Positions 26,419 through 34,255 of a DNA stretch of 64,000 nt are shown here, piece after piece; position 1 is the first letter of the stretch; every line of letters starts with the position of its first letter. The DNA comes from a bacterium OM1 bin76. GTDB taxonomy: Bacteria; Actinomycetota; Acidimicrobiia; Spongiisociales; ZC4RG35. Location: contig MPNA01000003.1 of NCBI GenBank assembly GCA_002238785.1, positions 71,368-135,367 on the forward strand, given 5' to 3'. Under the pieces are notes generated by a model. The model was not told the DNA's origin. It made no database searches and saw only the letters and a list, made by a program, of their open reading frames with translations. The position numbers and the translations under genes are program-made.

Positions 26419-27786
26419 TCAGAGGGCCACATCCGAGAGCGCTTCACGAAGGTCGGCGATCTGGGAGGCCACGCTCTCGGGGCTACCTCCCCCGGGAGTG
26501 GCGCGGCGCTTGACCGATACAACCGGGTCAAGCAACTCAAGGTCCGAGGGTTTGAAGCTGGGATGGGCGTCAATGAGATCACCGACGCCCAGGGAAGAAA
26601 ACCCCCGGCCCTCGGCTGCGAGTCGGGCGGCGATTCCGCCGGTTGCCCGGTGGGCCTGCCTGAAAGGCACTCCCCTGCCGACCAGGGCCTCGGCCAAGTC
26701 CAGAGCAGCCGTTTCCGAGGCCGGCGGTGGTGGATGAAAGCGAGCAGTCGCAAGGAGTCCGGCCAGGGCGGAACAGGCTCCGGCCAAGTCATCGTCAACT
26801 CGGAAGAGGTGTTCCTTGTCTTCCTGCAGGTCCCTGTTGTACGACATGGGCAACCCCTTCTCCAGGGCCATCATGGCCGTGAGGCCTCCAATGGCCCCGG
26901 CGGCCTTACCTCGAGCCAATTCCGCGATGTCTGGGTTCTTTTTCTGCGGGAGAGCCGATGACCCTGTCGCGAATTCGTCTGCCAGGGTGATCCATCCGAA
27001 CTCCCGGGTGGCCCACAGAATCAGGTCCTCCCCCAGGCGGGAGAGGGTGACCAGGGCCCGGGCGCAACACCACACATACTCGGTGGCCCGATCCCGGGAC
27101 CCGACTGCTTCCAACGAGTTGGCAAACGCCCCGGACATCCCCAACAGGTCGGCGGATTCCTGCGGAGCAAGAGGAAGAGACGATCCCGCCGAGGCGCCCG
27201 CCCCCAGTGGGGAGGAGTCCAACCGAGTGCTCAGATCAAGGAAGCGCCACCGCTCCCGGGCCAACATGTGGGCATAGGCCAAGAGATGATGGGAGAGCAA
27301 GGTGGGCTGGGCTTGCTGCAGATGGGTGTAGGAGGGAACCACCATGTCGGGACCCAACCCGGAGGCAGCATCCACCAGCACCAACGCCAGGCGGGCCAAG
27401 CCTTTGGCATGTCCGGCAACCCCCCGCCGCATGTAGAGAATGAGGTCCAGCGCCACCTGGTCGTTGCGGGACCGGCCGGTGTGGAGCATTCCTCCCACCG
27501 GTCCAACCAACTCGATCAGGCGACGCTCCACAGCCGAGTGCACATCCTCGTCAGTCTCCAAGAAGATGAACTCGTGGGCGCGAGCCTCTTGCGCTATGGC
27601 TTGCAATCCCTCGATGATGGCGGCGGCGTCCTCTCTGGAAAGGACGCCCACCTTCCCGAGCATTCCAACATGTGCTATAGATCCGTCGATGTCATCTCGG
27701 AGCAGACGGCGGTCGGCCACCGAGACCGTGAAGTCCCACAATGCCGAGGCGGGAATACCCGCCAACCGTCCTTCCCAGAGGGTCAT
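26419..27786 (-). CDS. argH: Argininosuccinate lyase
   Basis: 455 aa, last step of arginine biosynthesis: argininosuccinate to arginine and fumarate. Motifs are LHTGRSRNDQVALD, YTHLQQAQPTLLSHH and the superfamily signature TGSSALPQKKNPDIAEL containing the catalytic Ser loop. Full length for the family. It starts three bases after argG, as the last gene of the arg operon. Confidence 0.96.
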   Translation of the reverse strand: MTLWEGRLAGIPASALWDFTVSVADRRLLRDDIDGSIAHVGMLGKVGVLSREDAAAIIEGLQAIAQEARAHEFIFLETDEDVHSAVERRLIELVGPVGGMLHTGRSRNDQVALDLILYMRRGVAGHAKGLARLALVLVDAASGLGPDMVVPSYTHLQQAQPTLLSHHLLAYAHMLARERWRFLDLSTRLDSSPLGAGASAGSSLPLAPQESADLLGMSGAFANSLEAVGSRDRATEYVWCCARALVTLSRLGEDLILWATREFGWITLADEFATGSSALPQKKNPDIAELARGKAAGAIGGLTAMMALEKGLPMSYNRDLQEDKEHLFRVDDDLAGACSALAGLLATARFHPPPPASETAALDLAEALVGRGVPFRQAHRATGGIAARLAAEGRGFSSLGVGDLIDAHPSFKPSDLELLDPVVSVKRRATPGGGSPESVASQIADLREALSDVAL

Positions 27787-27789
27787 TGC

Positions 27790-28989
27790 CTACCCCTCCG
27801 CCGAGCCCGAATCCGATGGGGGGCGCAAGCGGAGGGCGTTGATGCGGATGAAACCGCCCGCGTCGGCCTGGTCGAACACCTTGTCCTCCTCGAAGGTCGC
27901 CCGATCAGGATCGTAGAGGCTGTAGGGGGCCCGGCGACCCGAAACCGTCACCGATCCCTTATATAGCGACATCCGCGCCTCGCCGGTAACCGCCTCGGCC
28001 ATCTCGTCGAAAAGGGTCTGAAGAGCGTTCCGCTCGGGAGCGAACCAGAAGCCGTTGTAAACCATTTCGGCGTACCGGGGGGCCAATTCGTCCCGCAGGT
28101 GAGCCACCTGCCGGTCAAGCGTGATCGACTCCACCGCCCTCAAGGCGTGATACAGGATCGTTCCGCCGGGAGTTTCGTAGACTCCCCGGCTCTTTATCCC
28201 CACAAACCGGTTCTCGACGATGTCGACCCGACCCACCCCATGCCGACCTCCCAAGCGATTCAGTTCCTCCAGCAGGGCCACCGGTTCCAGACGCCGGCCG
28301 TTCACCGCCACCGGATTCCCCTTTTCAACGGCGACGACGACCTCTTCGGGTTCGTCCGGCGCCAACCGGGGGTCCACCGTGAGGGCAAACATGTCGTCCG
28401 GTGGGGAAGCCCAGGGGTCTTCCAGAATTCCACCCTCGTATGAGATGTGCAGCAGATTGGCGTCCGTGGAATAGGGCTTGTCGGGTGAGACGGGAACCGG
28501 AATGCCGCGCCGGCGGGCGTACTCCACCAGGTCCGCCCTTCCCTTCAAGTCCCACTCCCGCCAGGGAGCGATTATCCGGATGTCAGGTTGCAGGGCGTAG
28601 GTGGACAATTCAAAACGCACCTGGTCGTTGCCCTTTCCGGTAGCCCCGTGGGAGATTGCGTCCGCTCCGAAACGCCGGGCCGTTTCAATCATTCCCTCGG
28701 TGATTATCGGCCGGGCCAGAGAGGTGCCCAGGAGGTAGTAGCCCTCGTACAGAGCGGCAGCCCGAAAGGCGGGGAACACCGCTTCGCTGACGAACTCGCG
28801 ACGGAGATCGGAGACCACCGCTTCCACCGCGCCCGTCTGAAGCGCCTTCTCCCGGGCCTCGGCGACTTCCTCGCCCTGGCCGACATCAGCGGTGAAAGTG
28901 ATCACCTCCGCGTCGTGAACCTCGCGAAGCCAGGCCAGGATCACCGAGGTGTCGAGACCACCCGAGTAAGCAAGCACAACCCTTGTCAT
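27790..28989 (-). CDS. argG: Argininosuccinate synthase
   Basis: 399 aa, condenses citrulline and aspartate with ATP. The N-terminal PP-loop is [16 protein letters not shown]. Further conserved parts are [31 protein letters not shown] and [18 protein letters not shown]. The start ATG 28989 overlaps the argR stop (ATGA). Confidence 0.97.
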   Translation of the reverse strand: MTRVVLAYSGGLDTSVILAWLREVHDAEVITFTADVGQGEEVAEAREKALQTGAVEAVVSDLRREFVSEAVFPAFRAAALYEGYYLLGTSLARPIITEGMIETARRFGADAISHGATGKGNDQVRFELSTYALQPDIRIIAPWREWDLKGRADLVEYARRRGIPVPVSPDKPYSTDANLLHISYEGGILEDPWASPPDDMFALTVDPRLAPDEPEEVVVAVEKGNPVAVNGRRLEPVALLEELNRLGGRHGVGRVDIVENRFVGIKSRGVYETPGGTILYHALRAVESITLDRQVAHLRDELAPRYAEMVYNGFWFAPERNALQTLFDEMAEAVTGEARMSLYKGSVTVSGRRAPYSLYDPDRATFEEDKVFDQADAGGFIRINALRLRPPSDSGSAEG

Positions 28990-29462
28990 ACCATTTCCCC
29001 TATTCGCTCCAGTTGTTTCTTTACATTTCGACCGCCGGTGGGCTGGGTCGCCACCACCAGGACAGTGTCATCACCGGCCACGGTTCCCAAGGCATCCCCG
29101 ATCTCTCCCGTCTCCAAAGCGGCGTCGAGAGCGGAGGCCACCACCGAAGCGGCGCCGGGGAAGGTCTTCATCACCACCAGATTGGCGGACGCCTCGATCG
29201 AAACGGCGTAGGTATTGATTGCCTTGCCCAACCTTCGATCAGGATCTTTGGGATGGTCAGACCGGTCATTTAGGGAGCCTAGTCGATAGCGGCCATCCCG
29301 GTCTTTGACGGCGCCCAGGTACCGCAGGTCCCGGGAGATGGTGGACTGGCTGACCACATGCCCTCTCTCCGCCAGGTTCTTGGCCAATTCCGCCTGCTCT
29401 GCTGCCTTCCCCCGGACCAGCAGGCTGCGCAGCGCTCGCCGCCGGGCCCCCGCCGACCTCAC
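28986..29462 (-). CDS. argR: Arginine repressor ArgR
   Basis: 158 aa. The N-terminal winged helix-turn-helix contains [18 protein letters not shown], the ArgR signature. The C-terminal domain contains [15 protein letters not shown] and [12 protein letters not shown] with the Gly-Asp-Asp arginine-binding motif. GTG 29462 is chosen because GGAG lies seven bases before it; the frame is open further up, inside argD. It sits in the operon it is expected to regulate, where it binds ARG boxes as an arginine-liganded hexamer; a candidate site lies at 33762-33781. Confidence 0.93.
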   Translation of the reverse strand: MRSAGARRRALRSLLVRGKAAEQAELAKNLAERGHVVSQSTISRDLRYLGAVKDRDGRYRLGSLNDRSDHPKDPDRRLGKAINTYAVSIEASANLVVMKTFPGAASVVASALDAALETGEIGDALGTVAGDDTVLVVATQPTGGRNVKKQLERIGEMV

Positions 29463-29463
29463 T

Positions 29464-30651
29464 TCAGTTCTCCGCTGAGATCGAGTCCGACAGGGCGGCG
29501 GCAAACCGGGATATCGCTTCGGCGGTCTCTGCCGCGGAGATGGTGAGCGGTGGGGCGAATCGCACCGCGTTGGGCCGTACGTTATTGACCACCAGTCCCA
29601 TTTCCAACGCCCGCCCGGTGACGGCCGCCGCCCAATCCCCTTCCAGGATGGCGGCCAGCAGCAATCCCCTTCCCCGTACTCCCACCACGCCGTCCACAGA
29701 ACTCAAGCCTTCGGCGAGTTGGCGCGACCGTTCCTGGCAGTTGCCCAGCAGGTCCCGTTCCTCGATCTCGTCCAGCACTGCCAGCGCCGCTGAGCAGGGA
29801 ACGGGACCACCCCCAAAAGTGGTCCCATGGTCGCCGGGACCGAAGGCGTTAGCCACCTTCTCCCGGGCCAGGCAAGCTCCCATGGCGAGCCCGTTGGCCA
29901 TCGCCTTGGCCACCGTGGCTATGTCCGGCTTGAACCCCAGCCCCTGCCAGGAGAACAAGTGTCCGGTGCGGCCCATTCCCGCCTGGACGTCGTCGACAAT
30001 CATCAGGACTCCCTTGCGGTCGCAGATCTCTCGGGCCGCCTGCAGATAGGAGGCGGAGAGGGGAACCACACCCCCTTCTCCCTGGGTGGTCTCCAACAGA
30101 ATCGCCGCGGTACGCCCGTCGACTGCATCCTCCAGTGCGTTGATGTCTCCCTGTGCAACCTGGCGGAACCCGGGCGGGAGCGGATGAAAGGTCTGCTGCT
30201 TGGCGGGCTGGCCGGTGGCCGCCAGGGTGGCCAGCGTGCGGCCATGGAAGGAGTCGAGCAGGGAGACCACCTCGTATCGCTTGTTCCCATACCTCTTCTG
30301 TGCATGCCGCCGGGCAAGCTTTATCGCTGTCTCGTTGGCAGTGGCGCCGCAGTTGGCAAAGAACACCCGATCCAATCCGGAAAGTCGCGTCAGCCGGGCG
30401 GCCAAGTCAACCATCGGTTGGTTGTAGAACAGATTCGACACATGGACAAGTTCGGAGAGTTGCGCACCGGCCGCCTTCGCCACTCGCGGGTTGGCGTGTC
30501 CGACCGCCACTACCGCCAGGCCCGTGAGACAGTCCAGGTATTCCAGGCCCTCGTGATCGTATAGCCAAACACCATCGCCCCGGATGAACTTCACCGGGGT
30601 GCGCCCGTAGGCGGGAACCAGGGTTCGGTCAGCAGCCTCGATCCAGGTCAT
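29464..30651 (-). CDS. argD: Acetylornithine aminotransferase
   Basis: 395 aa class-III PLP aminotransferase converting N-acetylglutamate semialdehyde to N-acetylornithine. Visible are VFFANCGATANETAIKLAR, VSLLDSFHGRTLATLAATGQ, LMIVDDVQAGMGRTG and the cofactor lysine region IATVAKAMANGLAMGA, followed by GDHGTTFGGGPVPCSAAL. It shares an ATGA overlap with argB. Confidence 0.95.
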   Translation of the reverse strand: MTWIEAADRTLVPAYGRTPVKFIRGDGVWLYDHEGLEYLDCLTGLAVVAVGHANPRVAKAAGAQLSELVHVSNLFYNQPMVDLAARLTRLSGLDRVFFANCGATANETAIKLARRHAQKRYGNKRYEVVSLLDSFHGRTLATLAATGQPAKQQTFHPLPPGFRQVAQGDINALEDAVDGRTAAILLETTQGEGGVVPLSASYLQAAREICDRKGVLMIVDDVQAGMGRTGHLFSWQGLGFKPDIATVAKAMANGLAMGACLAREKVANAFGPGDHGTTFGGGPVPCSAALAVLDEIEERDLLGNCQERSRQLAEGLSSVDGVVGVRGRGLLLAAILEGDWAAAVTGRALEMGLVVNNVRPNAVRFAPPLTISAAETAEAISRFAAALSDSISAEN

Positions 30652-31553
30652 GGCGATTCTCCTTCCTGATGAATAATCATGGTCCCGATGCCTTCGGGTG
30701 TGAACATCTCCAGCAGCAGGGCATGTTGCACCCGACCGTCCAGGATGTGGGCCTGGGCGACGCCGTCTTTCATAGCCGCCACCACCGACCTCAGCTTGGG
30801 GAGCATGCCCCCCCTGAACCGGTCCACGATGAAAGCCAACTCGCTCAACGTCATCTTCGAAATCAGCGAACTCCGGTCATTGGGATCTCGATAGACCCCC
30901 TCCACATCGGTTAGGAACACCAGCTTCTGAGCCTCCAACGCCGCCGCCAGCGCGCCGGCCACGGTGTCGGCGTTGAGGTTGTAAACGTTTTCGTCCAACC
31001 CCAGACCCAAGGGAGCCACGACCGGCGTCATCCCGGCGTCCAAAAGATGGGTGAGTATGGTGGGATTCACCTCCACCAGGTCGCCCACTCTCCCCAACCG
31101 GTCGTCCAGTTGCCGGCAGCGGAGCATTCCGGTATCCACCCCGCTGATGCCCACCGCCCGGGCGCCGCTGGCGCCCAGCATTCGGGTTATCTCCCCATTC
31201 ACTTCACCACCTAGGACCCTCCGCACCAACTCCAGGGTGCGACGGTTGGTCACCCGCAGGCCGTCCACCCAGGTGGGAGCGATCCCTTCCCTCTTCATGG
31301 CGGCGGTGATCTGGGGACCTCCCCCATGAACCACCACTACCTTGATGCCCACTTGGGACAGGAGGGTCACATCCTGAGCGAAGAACTTGGCGAAAGTGGG
31401 ATCGTCCATCGCGGAGCCCCCGTATTTGACCACCACGGTGGTGCCCGCAAAGCGCCGGATGTAAGGCAAGGCCTCCATGAGAATCGCCGCCTTCCCCATG
31501 GATGAGGCGATCCGCGGCTTGAGAGGAGTAGGGCGGCTGTGTCCGGTGCTCAT
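30648..31553 (-). CDS. argB: Acetylglutamate kinase
   Basis: 301 aa amino-acid kinase phosphorylating N-acetylglutamate. Family motifs are VVVKYGGSAMDD, VVVVHGGGPQITAAMKREG, NLNADTVAGALAAALEAQKL and FLTDVEGVY. The start ATG 31553 overlaps the argJ stop. In many bacteria arginine feedback acts on this enzyme; the N-terminal helix typical of arginine-sensitive forms (AAILMEALPYIRRFAG) appears present. Confidence 0.96.
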   Translation of the reverse strand: MSTGHSRPTPLKPRIASSMGKAAILMEALPYIRRFAGTTVVVKYGGSAMDDPTFAKFFAQDVTLLSQVGIKVVVVHGGGPQITAAMKREGIAPTWVDGLRVTNRRTLELVRRVLGGEVNGEITRMLGASGARAVGISGVDTGMLRCRQLDDRLGRVGDLVEVNPTILTHLLDAGMTPVVAPLGLGLDENVYNLNADTVAGALAAALEAQKLVFLTDVEGVYRDPNDRSSLISKMTLSELAFIVDRFRGGMLPKLRSVVAAMKDGVAQAHILDGRVQHALLLEMFTPEGIGTMIIHQEGESP

Positions 31554-32713
31554 GATGGCTCCCCGTTGTAGGTCACGTATCCAGGCGTGAGGTCGCAGGT
31601 GAGGATTTCAGCAACACCGGGCCCCTCCCCCACCGTCACGTCCACTTCGAAATCCCCCTCCAGCAAAGCCTCCACCGCCGCAAGGTCCACGCCTGTGAAC
31701 ATCCCCTTGGCAGCCACCGGCACCCCTTGATAGGAAATACCGAGCAGAGCCGCTTCAACCGGTTCTCCACACGCCCCCACGGCGGCCACCAGCCTCCCCC
31801 AGTTGGGGTCCCCGCCATAGAAGGAACATCGTACCAGGTCGGAATCTGCTATGGCCATCCCCATCCGCCGTGCGGAGTCGTTGTCCGCAGCGCCATTCAC
31901 CCGAACCGTTATCACCCGGGTGGACTCCTCGGCATCGACCACGATGTCACGGGCCAGTCCGGCGCACACCAAACGGACCGCTTGGGTCAACACCTCCAAT
32001 GAAGGCTCGGTTGCCGACTCTCCTGAAGCCATCAGTATCACGGTGTCATTGGTCGATTCGCACCCGTCGATATTGATGCTGTTGAAAGTCTCGTCAGCGG
32101 CGTGCCGGAGCGCCTCCTGGAGTCTTGCGGGGGATGCCACGGCATCGGTCGTCACCACCGCCAGCATGGTCGCCATTTTCGGGCGTATCATCCCTGCCCC
32201 CTTGGCCATGCCCCCCACCTTGAATCCCGCACCGGCGGCTTTGGCCTGCTTGCGGAAGGTGTCGGTGGTCAGGATCCCGTCAGCGGCGTCTCTGCCGGCT
32301 TCGGGGGTGGAGGCCGCCCGGGCTGCAAGCGCCGGAATGGCGGGTCCGATCTTGTCCATGGGTAGATGAGGTCCGATCGGTCCGGTGGAGCACACCAGCA
32401 CCTCAGCGGCCTGACAATTTACCGCCTCCGCTGTCGCAGCAGCCATCTGGTGAGCAGCCTGTGCCCCGCGTTCTCCGGTAGCGGCATTGGCGCATCCGGA
32501 ATTGAGGATCACTCCCCGGATCCGCCCTGCCGACTCCTGCATGTGACGGCGGCTGAGATGAACCGGTGGGGCTGCGGCGGCATTCTGCGTGAACACCGCG
32601 GCGGCGGGAACCGCCCCGGTTGCCAATATCAAGCTCAGGTCCAATGCTCCGGAGGACTTGATGCCCACCGCCGAAGCCGCCGCCCGAAATCCCTTGGGAA
32701 AGGTAACACTCAC
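31550..32713 (-). CDS. argJ: Glutamate N-acetyltransferase / amino-acid acetyltransferase
   Basis: About 387 aa ArgJ, which recycles the acetyl group from acetylornithine to glutamate. The autocleavage region is GMIRPKMATMLAVVTTD, where the Ala-Thr bond is cut and Thr becomes the nucleophile. NSGCANAATGERG and SFYGGDPNWGRLVAAVG are family blocks. GTG 32713 is preferred: it gives a GTGA overlap with argC and GGTGG five bases before it. ATG 32722 is the alternative. ArgJ makes a separate argE deacetylase unnecessary. Confidence 0.95.
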   Translation of the reverse strand: MSVTFPKGFRAAASAVGIKSSGALDLSLILATGAVPAAAVFTQNAAAAPPVHLSRRHMQESAGRIRGVILNSGCANAATGERGAQAAHQMAAATAEAVNCQAAEVLVCSTGPIGPHLPMDKIGPAIPALAARAASTPEAGRDAADGILTTDTFRKQAKAAGAGFKVGGMAKGAGMIRPKMATMLAVVTTDAVASPARLQEALRHAADETFNSINIDGCESTNDTVILMASGESATEPSLEVLTQAVRLVCAGLARDIVVDAEESTRVITVRVNGAADNDSARRMGMAIADSDLVRCSFYGGDPNWGRLVAAVGACGEPVEAALLGISYQGVPVAAKGMFTGVDLAAVEALLEGDFEVDVTVGEGPGVAEILTCDLTPGYVTYNGEPS

Positions 32714-33732
32714 GGCATCCACCCCGTCCTATCCAATCCGAGTTCCTCCTCCAGGCCAAACACCAGGTTGGCAGCCTGCACCGCCTGACTGGCTGCGCCT
32801 TTGAGAAGGTTGTCCAGCGCACCCTGGGCGATCACCATCCCGGTGTGAGAATCGAAGAAAGCCGTGACGATCGCCCGGCTGGACCCGGCGACCCACCGTG
32901 TCTGAGGAGGGACCTCCACCACTTCCACCAAAGACCGCCCCTGGTAGGCCTTATCGAGCACACCCAGCAGATCCGTTCTATCCACCAAGGCGCCCGCGGC
33001 CGGCATGGTGACGGTGGCCAGCAAACCCCGTTGGATGGGGAGAAGGTGGGGGGTAAAGGTCACCTGAACCGATACGCCCGCCTTTTCCATCCCCATTTCG
33101 ATCTCGGGCCGATGGCGATGGGTGGCGATACCGTATGCTCGGGCGCCCTCCGCCACCTGGCCGAACAGGAGCTCCGGGCGGAGGGAACGGCCCGCCCCTG
33201 AGACACCTGACAAGCAGTCTGCCACCACCGGACCGGTGGCCAGACCGGCAGCCAACAACGGGACTGCCGCCAACAAGACCGCGGTCGGGTAGCAACCAGG
33301 CAACGCCACCCTCCTGGCCCCTTTCAAATCGAACAGTTCCGGCAATCCGTAACTCCACTCCCCGAGGCGATCAGCGGCTGGATGGGGGCTGCCGTAGGCC
33401 TTCTCATACCGCTGCGGGGTGTCGAAACGATAGTCGGAACCCAAGTCGAATACCGCGGCGCCCCGGTCGGCCAACTCGTGCCCCAACTGGTAGGAAGCCC
33501 CGTGAGGCAGGGCCAGAAACACCGCATCCACCGGTGGGATATCCTCCGGCGTGGTTTGCGCCAGCCTGCGGTCACCCCCGGACAGATGGGGATGCACTTC
33601 CCCAAGCCTCGCTCCTGCGCGGGAGTGTGCGCCCAGCCAAACCAGGTCAAAGACCGGGTGGGCATCCAGCAGCCGGACAAGTTCTCCTCCGGCATACCCG
33701 GAAGCACCGATCACCGCCGCTCTACGCTTCAT
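32710..33732 (-). CDS. argC: N-acetyl-gamma-glutamyl-phosphate reductase
   Basis: 340 aa NADPH-dependent reductase. The N-terminal Rossmann motif is AAVIGASGYAGGELVRLL, with AVFLALPHGAS next and the catalytic cysteine in VALPGCYPTAVLLA, then SGVSGAGRSLRPELLF and TFTPHLLPIQRGLLATV. ATG 33732 is chosen by homology and by GGAAGAG upstream; the longer frame runs into the promoter. First gene of the arg operon. Confidence 0.96.
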   Translation of the reverse strand: MKRRAAVIGASGYAGGELVRLLDAHPVFDLVWLGAHSRAGARLGEVHPHLSGGDRRLAQTTPEDIPPVDAVFLALPHGASYQLGHELADRGAAVFDLGSDYRFDTPQRYEKAYGSPHPAADRLGEWSYGLPELFDLKGARRVALPGCYPTAVLLAAVPLLAAGLATGPVVADCLSGVSGAGRSLRPELLFGQVAEGARAYGIATHRHRPEIEMGMEKAGVSVQVTFTPHLLPIQRGLLATVTMPAAGALVDRTDLLGVLDKAYQGRSLVEVVEVPPQTRWVAGSSRAIVTAFFDSHTGMVIAQGALDNLLKGAASQAVQAANLVFGLEEELGLDRTGWMP

Positions 33733-33760
33733 GCTCTTCCAAACCGACCATCGGCGCAAT

Positions 33761-33788
33761 GGTATACGCATATGCGCATACTCTGCAA
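33761..33788 (-). promoter_or_regulatory. Candidate argC promoter with ArgR operator (ARG box)
   Basis: A 20-bp near-perfect palindrome, GTATACGCATATGCGCATAC (33762-33781), has one mismatched pair. It lies 30-50 bases upstream of argC. On the minus strand TTGCAG (33788-33783) and TATACC (33766-33761), 16 bases apart, could be weak -35 and -10 elements, so the palindrome would occupy the spacer. A palindrome of this size at the head of an arg operon containing argR is the expected place for an ARG box. Confidence 0.55.
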
Positions 33789-33823
33789 ATCGCATCTGCT
33801 CCACATGTGCATGGGGAGGGAGT

Positions 33824-34255
33824 TCACCCCACTAGGCCCAGATCGTCGACGGTTGCTCTGTCCAAGTACCTGAAACTGTGCGGAGGCCGAAACCCAGCCA
33901 ACGCATCGCGCAGGTCCCGAAGAGATCTCGGCTCAGGCAATCGTAAGGGCTCTTTGAGTATGATCGCTACTGCTCGCTTGGCCCCATCAAAGTATTCTCC
34001 ATATTCGGCCTGGGTTACTCCAGATCGATCCCCATGTCGATCCCAAATGGCATCGATCGAACCCACCTCAAGGTCCACGACCTTACACGTTCCCACCAAC
34101 TCACGCTGCGGAGACGAAGCGTACAACAACACCAAGTAACCTTCTTGCACCGCGGGGGATACCCGCCTAAGCTCGACTGTCTTGGTTCCATCTAGTATCG
34201 ACGCCGCGAAACGCGGCTTTATGGACAAGAACAAAACTGTCTCTTCAACGCCCAT
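33824..34255 (-). CDS. ASCH domain protein (PUA-like, putative RNA-binding)
   Basis: 143 aa. The whole protein is an ASCH-type beta-barrel: FLSIKPRFAASILDGTKTVELRR is the family opening (a binding cleft with K-x-x-E-x-R), then VLLYASSPQRELVGTCKV and a late AVAIILKEPLRLPEP. ASCH domains are related to PUA and are thought to bind RNA or modified nucleotides; some are hydrolases. ATG 34255 lies inside the 3' end of the GNAT-PIN gene (11-base overlap), so the two are translationally coupled. It could be an antitoxin-like or RNA-recognition partner (inference). Confidence 0.75.
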   Translation of the reverse strand: MGVEETVLFLSIKPRFAASILDGTKTVELRRVSPAVQEGYLVLLYASSPQRELVGTCKVVDLEVGSIDAIWDRHGDRSGVTQAEYGEYFDGAKRAVAIILKEPLRLPEPRSLRDLRDALAGFRPPHSFRYLDRATVDDLGLVG

